Below are positions 26,269 to 34,739 of a stretch of 64,000 nucleotides of DNA, piece after piece (the stretch's first letter is position 1; each line of letters starts with the position of its first letter). Source of the DNA: CBFIGX01 sp965662265 (GTDB lineage Bacteria; Bacteroidota; Bacteroidia; Flavobacteriales; UBA7430). The notes under the pieces were generated by a model that searched no databases, had not been told where the DNA came from, and saw only the letters and a program-made list of their open reading frames with translations. The stretch spans positions 124,001-188,000 of the forward strand of contig CBFIGX010000003.1 in assembly GCA_965662265.1 (NCBI GenBank), given 5' to 3'. The translations under genes and the position numbers were made by a program.

Positions 26269-27624
26269 ATGGAAAACGGAGAAATTGCCATAGGGTTAGA
26301 TATAGGTACAACAAAAATTGTGGCTATTGTAGGTAGAAAAAATGAATTTGGAAAAATTGAAATTTTAGGTTTCGGTAAAGCAAAGTCGTTGGGTGTGCAA
26401 AGAGGGGTTGTTTCTAATATTACACAAACAATAGAGTCTATTCAGCACGCAGTTAAAGAAGCAGAAACTGATTCAGGGCTAAATTTAGAAGAATGCATTG
26501 TAGGTATTGCAGGTCAACACATTCGCTCTTTACAGCATAGTGATTATATTCTTCGTGAGGACGCGCAACAAGTAATTACTCAAGCCGACATTGATAGACT
26601 TATTGAGAATGTTCACAAACTAGTAATGCTCCCTGGAGAAGAAATTATCCATGTACTACCTCAAGAGTATAAGATAGATGGCGAGCCAAATATAAATGAA
26701 CCTATTGGTATGCTTGGAAGAAGGTTAGAAGCAAACCTTCATATAGTAGTTGGCCAAAAAGCGGCAATAGGAAATATTTTTTCCTGTGTAAAAAACACAC
26801 AATTGCGTGTGTCAGGAATAACGCTTGAACCATTAGCGTCTGCTGAGGCTGTTCTTAGTGATGAAGAAAAAGAAGCTGGTGTTTGTTTGGTAGACATAGG
26901 AGGGGGAACTACAGATGTTGCGATATTTAAAGACGGCATCATAAGGCATACAGCAGTAATTCCATTTGGAGGAAATATAATCACAGAAGATATTAAAGAA
27001 GGTTGTTCTATTATTGCAAAACAAGCCGAATTACTAAAGATAAAGTTCGGGTCTGCTTGGCCTGGTGAAAATAGTGATAATGAAATTGTATCTATTCCTG
27101 GATTAAGAGGTAGAGATCCCAAAGAGATATCACTAAAAATGCTTTCTAAAATTATTCACGCTAGATTAAATGAGATTATTGATCAAGTATACGTAGAGGT
27201 GAAGAATTATGGACACGAAGAAGGTGTTAAAAAATTAATTGCTGGAATTGTATTAACAGGAGGTGGCTCTCAACTTAAGCATATTAAACAATTATTTGAG
27301 TATGAGACAGGTATGGACACAAGGATAGGTTATCCTAATGAACATCTTGCTAAAGGGTCTCGTCCTGAATTGGAGTCGCCTATGTATGCTACAGCAATCG
27401 GATTGGTTATAAAAGGTGAGCAAATTAATAATAAGAATCAGAGTAAATTACCTGTAAAAGAAACATCAAACACCTCTAATCCGACAAACACACCAATTCA
27501 TGAAATACAAACTGAAGATAACTCTTTGAGCTCTCACACTCAAGGTGAACAAACAAACGAAAAAGAATCTTACTTTGATAAATGGGTAAATTCTTTTATG
27601 AAATTTTTAGCTAACGACGAATAA
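26269..27624 (+). CDS. ftsA: Cell division protein FtsA
   Basis: Actin-like ATPase that tethers FtsZ filaments to the membrane. The phosphate-1 motif is AIGLDIGTTKIVAIVG at the N-terminus; the SHS2 (1C) insertion follows; phosphate-2 is CLVDIGGGTTDVAIF and the adenosine motif GIVLTGGGSQL. The last residues FDKWVNSFMKFLAN look like the amphipathic membrane-targeting helix. A polar, Asn/Thr/Ser-rich linker of about 40 residues separates it from the core. 451 residues. Confidence 0.95.
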   Translation: MENGEIAIGLDIGTTKIVAIVGRKNEFGKIEILGFGKAKSLGVQRGVVSNITQTIESIQHAVKEAETDSGLNLEECIVGIAGQHIRSLQHSDYILREDAQQVITQADIDRLIENVHKLVMLPGEEIIHVLPQEYKIDGEPNINEPIGMLGRRLEANLHIVVGQKAAIGNIFSCVKNTQLRVSGITLEPLASAEAVLSDEEKEAGVCLVDIGGGTTDVAIFKDGIIRHTAVIPFGGNIITEDIKEGCSIIAKQAELLKIKFGSAWPGENSDNEIVSIPGLRGRDPKEISLKMLSKIIHARLNEIIDQVYVEVKNYGHEEGVKKLIAGIVLTGGGSQLKHIKQLFEYETGMDTRIGYPNEHLAKGSRPELESPMYATAIGLVIKGEQINNKNQSKLPVKETSNTSNPTNTPIHEIQTEDNSLSSHTQGEQTNEKESYFDKWVNSFMKFLANDE

Positions 27625-27634
27625 ATAACTCTAA

Positions 27635-29743
27635 ATGATGCCGAATTTAGATTTTGACATGCCACAAAACCAATCCTCAGTTATAAAAGTAATTGGAGTA
27701 GGTGGCGGCGGGAGTAATGCCGTAAATTACATGTTCCACAAAGGAATTCGTGGAGTAGATTTTGTTGTATGTAATACAGACCAACAAGCGTTAGACGCGA
27801 GTGCTGTTCCAAACAAAATACAACTGGGAGTTTCAATAACAGAAGGGCTTGGTGCTGGTGCAGATCCAGAAAAAGGAAGAGTTGCAGCAGAAGAGAATAT
27901 TGATGATGTTAAAGCCGTTCTAGAATCAGGAACTAAAATGGTGTTTATTAATGCAGGTATGGGAGGTGGCACAGGAACAGGTGCTGCTCCAGTTATCGCT
28001 CATCTTGCACGTGAGATGAATATCTTAACGGTTGCCATTGTTACTATCCCTTTTGTTTTTGAGGGAAAACTTAGAATGTTACAAGCAGAAGAAGGTATCA
28101 AAGAACTAAAACAACATGTAGATTCTCTTATTGTTATTAATAATAATAAACTAAGAGAAATATACGGGAATCTAGGGTTTAAGTCTGGCTTTGCAATGGC
28201 AGATGAAATTCTAGCAACTGCTTCTCGAGGAATTGCTGAAGTTATTACACAAAAAGGACATCTAAACATAGATTTAAATGATGCAAAAACCGTCTTGTCT
28301 AATAGTGGAACGGCGCTTATGGGTTCTGGAACTGCTTCTGGTTCTGGAAGAGCGCTAAAAGCGGTTAAAGGAGCTATCGAATCCCCCTTGTTAGATAATA
28401 ATCATATACGAGGTGCGAAAAAAGTTTTATTGTTGATAGTATCTGGTTCTGAAGAAGTAACTTTTGAAGAGATGGGTGAAATTTCAGACTTTATTCAAGA
28501 TCAAGTAATGGTTGAAGGCAGCAGTCCTGCAGATATTATAATGGGTGTTGCTGAAGATGAGGAGTTAGAAACTTCTGTTAATGTTACCGTTGTTGCTACA
28601 GGATTTCATGAAGGAAAAATTGTAAACCCTCTAACCGGCGCTCCAGAAAAGGTTGTTCATGATTTAACTTCTGATAAGATCACAGGTTCAAATGTGATGT
28701 CAGATGTTGTAAATAATGATTTAGAGATAGAAGAACAACAAGAAAACCACAAGCAAGTCCATATACTTCATCTTGATGAAGAAGAAATTGTTGATGTTAT
28801 AAATGAAAATAATTCAACTGTTGTAAAACATAACAAATCACAAAATGAAGCGGTAGCTAATACGACAGAAAATGATGAGCTAAATACGGATCATATTTCA
28901 GAGCAGCAGGTTAGTATGACTTTTGAATTCGACTGTAACGCTCTTGAATCTGAGCCTGATACAGAGCTTAGTAAGGTTTCAGAAGACTCCATTGATAAAG
29001 ATTTTAGTTTTAGATTAGACACAGCAGAATCAATTCAAGAAAAGTGCAAAATTGAAAGAAATAATGAATCAGATTTAAACAGTGTTACTGATAATACAAG
29101 CCAAGTTGATTCGGATAATTTTGAACACGATATTGAGCTTCACAACTCAAATATTGGAGATTCTTCAACTTTAACCAATGATGAAGATAGAATTGTTCAC
29201 GTTCTAGAACATGACGATGATTTATCAATTTCTCAATCAGATTCTGAACTTGATTTAAGTAATCTAAATGAATCAATTGAGACTATTGATAATCCGCAAA
29301 ATTTTGCCAAATCTAATGTCGACATAGCTCATGATAAATTAGAAGTGGACGATACATCAGATATTTTATACGATGGTTTAAAACAGTCATCTTTTACCAA
29401 GGAGCAAGAAAAAGAAATGATGAATGATGTGGATCTCTTAGATCAATCATTAGATTCAAGTGTTAATAAAGTACTGTCGTCTCAAAGCAATGAGATAAAA
29501 GAACAAATTGAACGTGCAAAAAAGCGAAAAGAGCGTCTTCAGAAATTTAATTACAGGTTTAGAAATAATTCTATTATTCAAAAAGCTGAAAGCGAACCTG
29601 CCTACAAAAGACAGGGTGTTCAATTAGATGATGCACCTCATTCTTCAGAGGAAGGGGTGTCTAAGATTCGCGTAGAATTAGATGAAGATGGAAGCATAGA
29701 GCTTAAGAGTAAAAATTCTTTTTTGCATGATAATGTAGACTAA
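27635..29743 (+). CDS. ftsZ: Cell division GTPase FtsZ with very long acidic C-terminal linker
   Basis: Tubulin-like GTPase that forms the division ring. The core occupies about residues 15-335: VIGVGGGGSNAVN, the tubulin signature GGGTGTGAAP from 110, and the T7 region NIDLNDAKTVL. From about 340 to 640 runs an acidic, low-complexity linker rich in Asp, Glu, Asn and Ser. The end, EPAYKRQGVQLD and then NSFLHDNVD, is the conserved Bacteroidota C-terminal peptide expected to bind FtsA. At 702 residues it is much longer than the ~380 of E. coli and, to my recollection, somewhat long even for this phylum. Confidence 0.96.
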   Translation: MMPNLDFDMPQNQSSVIKVIGVGGGGSNAVNYMFHKGIRGVDFVVCNTDQQALDASAVPNKIQLGVSITEGLGAGADPEKGRVAAEENIDDVKAVLESGTKMVFINAGMGGGTGTGAAPVIAHLAREMNILTVAIVTIPFVFEGKLRMLQAEEGIKELKQHVDSLIVINNNKLREIYGNLGFKSGFAMADEILATASRGIAEVITQKGHLNIDLNDAKTVLSNSGTALMGSGTASGSGRALKAVKGAIESPLLDNNHIRGAKKVLLLIVSGSEEVTFEEMGEISDFIQDQVMVEGSSPADIIMGVAEDEELETSVNVTVVATGFHEGKIVNPLTGAPEKVVHDLTSDKITGSNVMSDVVNNDLEIEEQQENHKQVHILHLDEEEIVDVINENNSTVVKHNKSQNEAVANTTENDELNTDHISEQQVSMTFEFDCNALESEPDTELSKVSEDSIDKDFSFRLDTAESIQEKCKIERNNESDLNSVTDNTSQVDSDNFEHDIELHNSNIGDSSTLTNDEDRIVHVLEHDDDLSISQSDSELDLSNLNESIETIDNPQNFAKSNVDIAHDKLEVDDTSDILYDGLKQSSFTKEQEKEMMNDVDLLDQSLDSSVNKVLSSQSNEIKEQIERAKKRKERLQKFNYRFRNNSIIQKAESEPAYKRQGVQLDDAPHSSEEGVSKIRVELDEDGSIELKSKNSFLHDNVD

Positions 29744-29760
29744 TCAAATATTGATATTTA

Positions 29761-30213
29761 ATGAGTTTAAAAGAACAAATAATGCCCGCAATTAAAGATG
29801 CAATGAGGGCAAAAGATAAAGTCGCTCTAGAAACTTTAAGAGCAGTAAAATCGGAGTTGTTAAAAGCCGAAACTGCTGTTGGTTCTTCTGGCAGCATGAG
29901 TCAATTAGATGAGATTAAATTGTTGCAAAAGATGCAAAAGCAGCGTAAAGATGCCGCTGCAATATATGCAGATCAAGGTAGGGACGATTTAGCTTCCGAT
30001 GAATTAGCCCAAGCGGAAATTCTTAAACAATTCTTGCCAAAGCAACTAAGTTCAGACGAATTAAAACAAGTACTGTCTTCTATTATAGTAAAGCTTAGTG
30101 CAACTGGTCCTTCAGATATGGGCAAGGTGATTGGTTTTGCATCAAAAGAATTGGCAGGAAAAGCAGAAGGAAGACTCATTGCTGATACAGTAAAATTATT
30201 ACTATCAAAGTAA
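29761..30213 (+). CDS. GatB/YqeY-domain protein
   Basis: A 150-residue cytoplasmic helical protein of the YqeY family, which shares the tRNA-binding C-terminal domain of GatB. Signature parts are MRAKDKVALETLRAVKSEL at the start, ELAQAEILKQFLPKQLS in the middle and TGPSDMGKVIGFASKEL near the end. Its function is not established; a role in tRNA-dependent amidation is only inferred. It follows ftsZ by 17 bases, closing the dcw transcript. Confidence 0.88.
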   Translation: MSLKEQIMPAIKDAMRAKDKVALETLRAVKSELLKAETAVGSSGSMSQLDEIKLLQKMQKQRKDAAAIYADQGRDDLASDELAQAEILKQFLPKQLSSDELKQVLSSIIVKLSATGPSDMGKVIGFASKELAGKAEGRLIADTVKLLLSK

Positions 30214-30247
30214 TTTTGAGTTAAGCTTCATTTTAGTTAGCCTAAAT

Positions 30248-31042
30248 TTATTTGTAACTATATATAAATTGTTCCAAGAAATTCGAGTCTCCATTTGCAT
30301 CCATTGTAACACTTACTTCACTCATTCCATCAATTTGTATTGGGCTCAAATCAAATGAGATTGAATCGTTGATTATTTCGTCACAAGGACCATCGCCTAG
30401 ATCAAAACGCAATTGTAGCCTTATGTTGTTAGTGGTTGACGAATCTGAAAGGTGGAATAAATCTAATCTCTCGTTATTACAACCTCCAAGGTAACTGTAA
30501 TAAACTTTTATACATGGATTTAATAAAACTATAGAGTCTATCTGCAAAGTGTCGTTTGGTAAGAAATTATCTATGTCTAGAGTGTTAAGTATAGGGAAAC
30601 AGTCTGGTGTAAATGGTTTAATACAGGTTATATTAATGCTGTATTCTCCAACACAAAGAGGTTTAATGTTTGATTCAAAATAATTTACAAAATAGGGTTG
30701 GTTTAATTCCCAAATAATACCATCAGGAGCATATGCTACTTCATAGAAGTTGCTGTAGTCAGTTAATATTATACATGAGTCATTGGAGGCAAACATAGTT
30801 AAAGTGTCAGTGTAGGTGCACTTATGATCGCATTGTCCAGTCTTCCAATGCCTTACACCGTTTAAATATTCGGCTTCATATCTGTTGTAATAAGTGTTGT
30901 TATCGCACCCACAGACAGGCTTATAAATGCTGTCAGGTACCAAAGACAGGTCGATGCTATTCCTGTCAATGCAGAGTTTATTGTCAGTGCTACATGCAGT
31001 AATAATTAATGCGCAGATGAATAGAAGGATAGGCTTATTCAT
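30248..31042 (-). CDS. Lipoprotein with a Kazal-like domain
   Basis: A 264-residue lipoprotein: signal ending LIITAC with the lipidated cysteine near residue 17. Residues about 24-72 resemble a Kazal-type protease-inhibitor domain: KPVCGCDNNTYYN followed by EAEYLNGV and a closing GQC. In the canonical pattern the residue before the A in CxA is a cysteine; here that position is Tyr, while an extra cysteine follows VCG. The remaining ~190 residues are cysteine-containing beta-rich sequence I do not recognise. The gene is downstream of groEL on the same strand but beyond its terminator. It converges on yqeY. Confidence 0.7.
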   Translation of the reverse strand: MNKPILLFICALIITACSTDNKLCIDRNSIDLSLVPDSIYKPVCGCDNNTYYNRYEAEYLNGVRHWKTGQCDHKCTYTDTLTMFASNDSCIILTDYSNFYEVAYAPDGIIWELNQPYFVNYFESNIKPLCVGEYSINITCIKPFTPDCFPILNTLDIDNFLPNDTLQIDSIVLLNPCIKVYYSYLGGCNNERLDLFHLSDSSTTNNIRLQLRFDLGDGPCDEIINDSISFDLSPIQIDGMSEVSVTMDANGDSNFLEQFIYSYK

Positions 31043-31094
31043 GCGCCTAATTTAATCAAATGCACTTAATTCTGTTAAATATCAAGAATTAATT

Positions 31095-31132
31095 TAATAA
31101 AATAAAAACGCCTAATCGTTAGATTAGGCGTT
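31095..31132 (-). terminator. Rho-independent terminator of groESL
   Basis: A hairpin with arms at 31107-31117 and 31122-31132 (AACGCCTAATC paired with GATTAGGCGTT) and the loop GTTA. On the minus strand it is followed by TTTTTATTTTATT. It lies 18 bases beyond the groEL stop. Confidence 0.9.
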
Positions 31133-31149
31133 CAGAAGTCAGGATTGAA

Positions 31150-32784
31150 TTACATCATACCGGGCATTCCACCAGGCATTCCACCAGGCATAGGTGCCGG
31201 ATTTTCTTCTGGAATATCGGCTAAAACACACTCTGTAGTGAGGAGCATTCCTGCTACAGAAGCTGCATTTTCTAGTGCTACTCTGGTAACTTTTGTAGGG
31301 TCAATAATTCCAGCTTTTAACATAGGTTCAAAGGTGTCAGTTTTTGCATTATAACCAAAGTCCTCTTTGCCTTCTTGAACCTTAGAAACAATTACAGCGC
31401 CTTCACCACCTGCGTTCGCTACGATTTGACGAAGAGGAGCTTCAATGGCTTTTGTAATAATTTGAATACCTATTTTTTCATCTTCATTATCAGCCTTAAT
31501 AGAGTCTAAAGCGCTACCAGCCCTCACTAGTGCAACTCCTCCACCAGGAACAATACCTTCTTCTACAGCAGCTCTAGTTGCATGCAAGGCATCATCTACT
31601 CGATCTTTTTTTTCCTTCATTTCTACCTCAGTTGCTGCACCAACATAAAGTACAGCAACACCACCAGCCAATTTTGCAAGACGTTCTTGTAATTTTTCTT
31701 TGTCATAATCAGAGCTAGTTGATTCTATCTGAGCTTTTATTTGATTTACTCTAAGATCAATAGCTTCTTTTTCACCGGCGCCATTAACGATGATTGTATT
31801 GTCTTTATCAATTACAATTTTATCAGCAGTACCTAACATATCAAGAGTCGTATTTTCTAATTTGAAACCACGTTCTTCAGAAATTACAGTACCTCCAGTA
31901 AGGATAGCTATATCTTCAAGCATTGCTTTTCTTCTATCACCAAAACCTGGAGCCTTAACTGCTGCTATTTTTAGACTTCCTCTAATTTTATTAACCACCA
32001 ATGTTGCAAGTGCTTCTCCGTCTACATCTTCAGCAATGATAAGAACAGGACGGCCAGACTGGGTTGTTTGCTCTAATACGGGAAGCATGTCCTTCATGCT
32101 CGAAATCTTCTTATCATAGATTATTATAAATGGATTGTCCAATTCAGTTTCCATCTTTTCAGCATTAGTAACAAAGTATGGAGAAAGGTACCCACGGTCA
32201 AACTGCATTCCTTCTACAACTTCCACAGTTGTATCAGTTCCTTTAGCTTCTTCGACTGTAATAACACCTTCTTTCTTTACTTTTTCCATTGCTTCAGCAA
32301 TCAGTTTGCCTATTGCGACGTCATTATTTGCCGAAATTGTCGCCACCTGCTCTATTTTATTTAAGTTTTCACCAACTTCAATAGATTGTTTTTGGAGTTC
32401 AGAAACAACTGTTTTAACAGCTTTGCTAATCCCTCTTTTTAAGTCCATAGGATTAGCGCCAGCAGCAACATTTTTTAGTCCAGTACTAACAATAGCTTGA
32501 GCTAAAACAGTTGCAGTTGTGGTTCCATCACCAGCTATATCAGCAGTTTTTGAGGCCACTTCTTTCACCATTTGAGCACCCATATTTTCTACTGGATCTT
32601 CTAACTCTATTTCTTTGGCAACAGAAACACCATCTTTAGTGATAGTTGGAGCGCCAAATTTTTTATCAATAACAACATTTCTCCCTTTTGGGCCTAGTGT
32701 TACTTTTACAGCATTTGCCAATGCATCTACCCCTTTTTTTAGAGCATCTCTTGCTTCTATATCGAATGTAATATTTTTAGCCAT
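31150..32784 (-). CDS. groEL: Chaperonin GroEL
   Basis: 60-kDa chaperonin subunit that folds proteins in the cytoplasm with GroES. The sequence is canonical throughout: LGPKGRNVVIDKKFG, the ATP-binding GDGTTTATVLAQAI, GFGDRRKAMLEDIA, AAVEEGIVPGGGVAL and a C-terminal GGM tail (MPGGMPGGMPGMM). 544 residues, full length. It follows groES by ten bases and ends with a strong terminator. Confidence 0.98.
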   Translation of the reverse strand: MAKNITFDIEARDALKKGVDALANAVKVTLGPKGRNVVIDKKFGAPTITKDGVSVAKEIELEDPVENMGAQMVKEVASKTADIAGDGTTTATVLAQAIVSTGLKNVAAGANPMDLKRGISKAVKTVVSELQKQSIEVGENLNKIEQVATISANNDVAIGKLIAEAMEKVKKEGVITVEEAKGTDTTVEVVEGMQFDRGYLSPYFVTNAEKMETELDNPFIIIYDKKISSMKDMLPVLEQTTQSGRPVLIIAEDVDGEALATLVVNKIRGSLKIAAVKAPGFGDRRKAMLEDIAILTGGTVISEERGFKLENTTLDMLGTADKIVIDKDNTIIVNGAGEKEAIDLRVNQIKAQIESTSSDYDKEKLQERLAKLAGGVAVLYVGAATEVEMKEKKDRVDDALHATRAAVEEGIVPGGGVALVRAGSALDSIKADNEDEKIGIQIITKAIEAPLRQIVANAGGEGAVIVSKVQEGKEDFGYNAKTDTFEPMLKAGIIDPTKVTRVALENAASVAGMLLTTECVLADIPEENPAPMPGGMPGGMPGMM

Positions 32785-32794
32785 TTTGATAAGT

Positions 32795-33073
32795 TTAAAT
32801 AATTGCTAATAGGTCAGACTCGCGCATGATTAGGAAGTCTTTCCCTTCTAGTTTTAATTCTGTACCCGCGTATTTACCATATAGTACGACATCACCAATC
32901 TTAACGGTCATGTCATGATCTTTAGTTCCAGAGCCTACAGCTACAACAGTTCCTTTTTGTGGTTTTTCTTGAGCAGTATCTGGAATGATAATACCAGATA
33001 GAGTTTTAGTTTCTGCCAGAGCAGCTTCAATAACTACTCTATCAGCTAATGGTTTAATGCTTAGTTGAGACAT
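32795..33073 (-). CDS. groES: Co-chaperonin GroES
   Basis: 10-kDa lid of the GroEL chamber. The start IKPLADRVVIE, the mobile loop ETKTLSGIIIPDTAQ (about 18-32) and the end GKDFLIMRESDLLAII are diagnostic. 92 residues. No CIRCE element (TTAGCACTC...GAGTGCTAA) is present upstream; instead an imperfect palindrome and a TGTCATTCTGTC sequence lie 46-76 bases before the start. Confidence 0.97.
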   Translation of the reverse strand: MSQLSIKPLADRVVIEAALAETKTLSGIIIPDTAQEKPQKGTVVAVGSGTKDHDMTVKIGDVVLYGKYAGTELKLEGKDFLIMRESDLLAII

Positions 33074-33118
33074 AAAAATTTATTTTAAAATTTACGCAGA
33101 TACTATGGTCAGAAACTG

Positions 33119-33149
33119 TGCCACTTCATTTGAGGTGTCATTCTGTCGT
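33119..33149 (-). promoter_or_regulatory. Candidate operator upstream of groES
   Basis: Two overlapping patterns. At 33119-33140 is an imperfect palindrome in which TGCCACTTCA matches the reverse complement of TGAGGTGTCA at eight of ten positions. At 33136-33149 TGTCATTCTGTCGT agrees at 11 of 14 positions with the palindrome TGACATTTTGTCAT found upstream of miaB. A heat-shock function is inferred only from the gene that follows. Confidence 0.35.
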
Positions 33150-33174
33150 ATATGCCATAAAGAAGTTAAAAAAA

Positions 33175-33202
33175 AATGCCAAGCTGACATAGGCTTGGCA
33201 TT
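33175..33202 (-). terminator. Rho-independent terminator after secG
   Basis: The arms AATGCCAAGC (33175-33184) and GCTTGGCATT (33193-33202) pair perfectly around an eight-base loop. On the minus strand a run of about nine T residues follows. It separates the miaB-to-secG transcript from groES-groEL. Confidence 0.88.
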
Positions 33203-33222
33203 GTAAGTATTTAGGAGTATAA

Positions 33223-33540
33223 TTACTCGCTCACAGGACTTTCAGGCTCTGTAGGGACAAAGTCTTCAGCTGTATCTTCAACTTGTTCAATAATATCAGA
33301 TTGTTGTTCGCCTTCAGATCTGTCAATGGCAAAGTTAGATAGTAAGGTAAGAGCCACCAGGGCAAGAGCAAGAGTCCAAGTGCTTTTTTCTAAAAAGTCT
33401 GATGTTTTCTTAACACCCATGAACTGATTTCCGTCACCAAATGTAGAAGATAAACCGCCTCCTTTAGGGTTTTGAACTAAGACTACTAATAATAGCAATC
33501 CGCATGTTATAAGAATTAAAATAGAAAATAATCCGTACAT
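33223..33540 (-). CDS. secG: Preprotein translocase subunit SecG
   Basis: Small membrane subunit of the Sec translocon. Two transmembrane helices (LFSILILITCGLLLLVVLVQ and WTLALALVALTLLSNFA) flank the conserved LVQNPKGGGLSSTFG loop; an acidic tail of about 30 residues (EGEQQSDIIEQVEDTAEDF) follows. 105 residues. It begins three bases after the stop of the upstream TPR-like gene and ends before a strong terminator. Confidence 0.93.
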   Translation of the reverse strand: MYGLFSILILITCGLLLLVVLVQNPKGGGLSSTFGDGNQFMGVKKTSDFLEKSTWTLALALVALTLLSNFAIDRSEGEQQSDIIEQVEDTAEDFVPTEPESPVSE

Positions 33541-33542
33541 AT

Positions 33543-34241
33543 TTATGATTTTAGTTTTTTTATGGCTTTAATTTGGTCTGCAAATAAACCACTTTTTTGT
33601 GGATATTTCAAACTTATAATTTCGTATGCTGCAATTGCTTTGTCGTAATGCCCTTGTTCTAAATATACTCTTGCAAGAGTTTCAGTCATAAGATTATTGT
33701 TTTCTTCTATACTTTCTTGTGCCATTTGGTTTGGAGAGAAGAATTCTTTTTTAGGCCTTTGCTTCGCACTGTTTAGATTGATAAAGTTTACGATTTTATC
33801 TGTTTTTTCAATAGGATTTAAATTTTCAATTTTCAACTTCTCATTACTTGGATTACTTCTTCGGATAGGTTTTGGTTGGGTCATCTTAAGCCATTCAGTA
33901 AAAGAATGGTATTCGTTTTTATCAAACTCTAAAGGCCTTCCAATATCCAAAAGCTCTGGATCGTCAGCTTCCTTTTTTGTTAGGTTGTTTGTGTAATTAT
34001 TTGCTTTATCATGAATGATATATTCGAAAAGCATAGCTCTGTTTGGGCTTAAAGCAGCAGTTAATTTTAGTGTCTGGTTATAGTGTTCACTATTAGCTTT
34101 TTTTAAGGCTTTCAGATTCAGTTTAAATAAAGATGAACAATAAGGGTAATCATGACAAAGTTTAGTCAATGACGAAGCATTATCTTCTTTAATAGATTCT
34201 GGGTTTCTTATGTATTGTATAAATTGTGAACAATCCATCAT
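33543..34241 (-). CDS. Tetratricopeptide-like protein of unknown function
   Basis: A protein of about 232 residues without a signal peptide. The C-terminal 50 residues look like one TPR unit: TETLARVYLEQGHYDKAIAAYEIISLKYPQKS (region), the pattern that defines the repeat. The first 130 residues are helical and unrecognised; a linker rich in Lys, Asn and Pro lies between. The ATG at 34241 shares one base with the lptE stop (TAATG). The gene lies between lptE and secG, which I recall as its usual place in Bacteroidota; an envelope-related function is only suggested by that. Confidence 0.7.
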   Translation of the reverse strand: MMDCSQFIQYIRNPESIKEDNASSLTKLCHDYPYCSSLFKLNLKALKKANSEHYNQTLKLTAALSPNRAMLFEYIIHDKANNYTNNLTKKEADDPELLDIGRPLEFDKNEYHSFTEWLKMTQPKPIRRSNPSNEKLKIENLNPIEKTDKIVNFINLNSAKQRPKKEFFSPNQMAQESIEENNNLMTETLARVYLEQGHYDKAIAAYEIISLKYPQKSGLFADQIKAIKKLKS

Positions 34242-34735
34242 TACCAATTAACTACAGCTTTGTTAAAGATTTCATCGATTAGCTCTTCTACTATCTCATC
34301 AATAAGTTGCTCTTCTATACTTGATAGACTCTGACTTGCATCAAAGTCACTGTATTTAGTAAATTTTTGCTCAAAGGACTGGCTATCTTCAATAGTATTC
34401 GTGAATCTTACAAATACTGAAATACTCAATCGATTTTGATTTGCTTGATCTTGAGAACCAATGCTAACAGGCATTACTTTATAATCGGATATGTATCCCT
34501 CAAAATGTAAGTCAGCGTCTTTTTTTTCTAAAACTAGAGATGTTTCTCTTAGGAATTTATCTTGAAGTGCAAGTGTAAAGGTTTGGCTAAGCAAAGACTG
34601 AACAATGGTTGCTTGATTGTTGAAATAATTAATAGATACTGTTTTAGCATCTGGATGAATAGATGCCCCAGTAAATGAGTATATGTTGCAGCTAATTAGG
34701 TTTATGAAAATGATTATAGCAAGAAAGAGTCTCAT
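34241..34735 (-). CDS. lptE: LPS-assembly lipoprotein LptE
   Basis: Outer-membrane lipoprotein that plugs and supports LptD during lipopolysaccharide insertion. It has a short signal with lipobox LISC (cysteine about residue 16), then CNIYSFTGASIHPDAKTVSI, the usual beginning of the Bacteroidota LptE family, and an alpha-beta pattern ending in acidic helices (EEQLIDEIVEELIDEIF). 164 residues. Together with the sigma-54 activator and secG it forms part of one operon. Confidence 0.85.
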   Translation of the reverse strand: MRLFLAIIIFINLISCNIYSFTGASIHPDAKTVSINYFNNQATIVQSLLSQTFTLALQDKFLRETSLVLEKKDADLHFEGYISDYKVMPVSIGSQDQANQNRLSISVFVRFTNTIEDSQSFEQKFTKYSDFDASQSLSSIEEQLIDEIVEELIDEIFNKAVVNW

Positions 34736-34739
34736 GATT

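Noticed and set aside
17981..26269. Missing murF and ddl in the dcw cluster as a sign of deletion
   Set aside because: The gene joints are tight and overlapping and other Bacteroidota keep these genes elsewhere, so no deletion is implied.
26739..27122. Antisense open frame of about 127 codons over ftsA
   Set aside because: Codon-pattern shadow of ftsA; rich in Pro/Ser/Thr, no start context, no family match.
31790..32119. Plus-strand open frames over groEL
   Set aside because: Antisense shadows of a highly conserved coding region.
33118..33123. Sigma-54-type -24 element (TGGCAC on the minus strand) before groES
   Set aside because: At the -12 position the sequence is CTGA instead of TTGC, so the site is incomplete.
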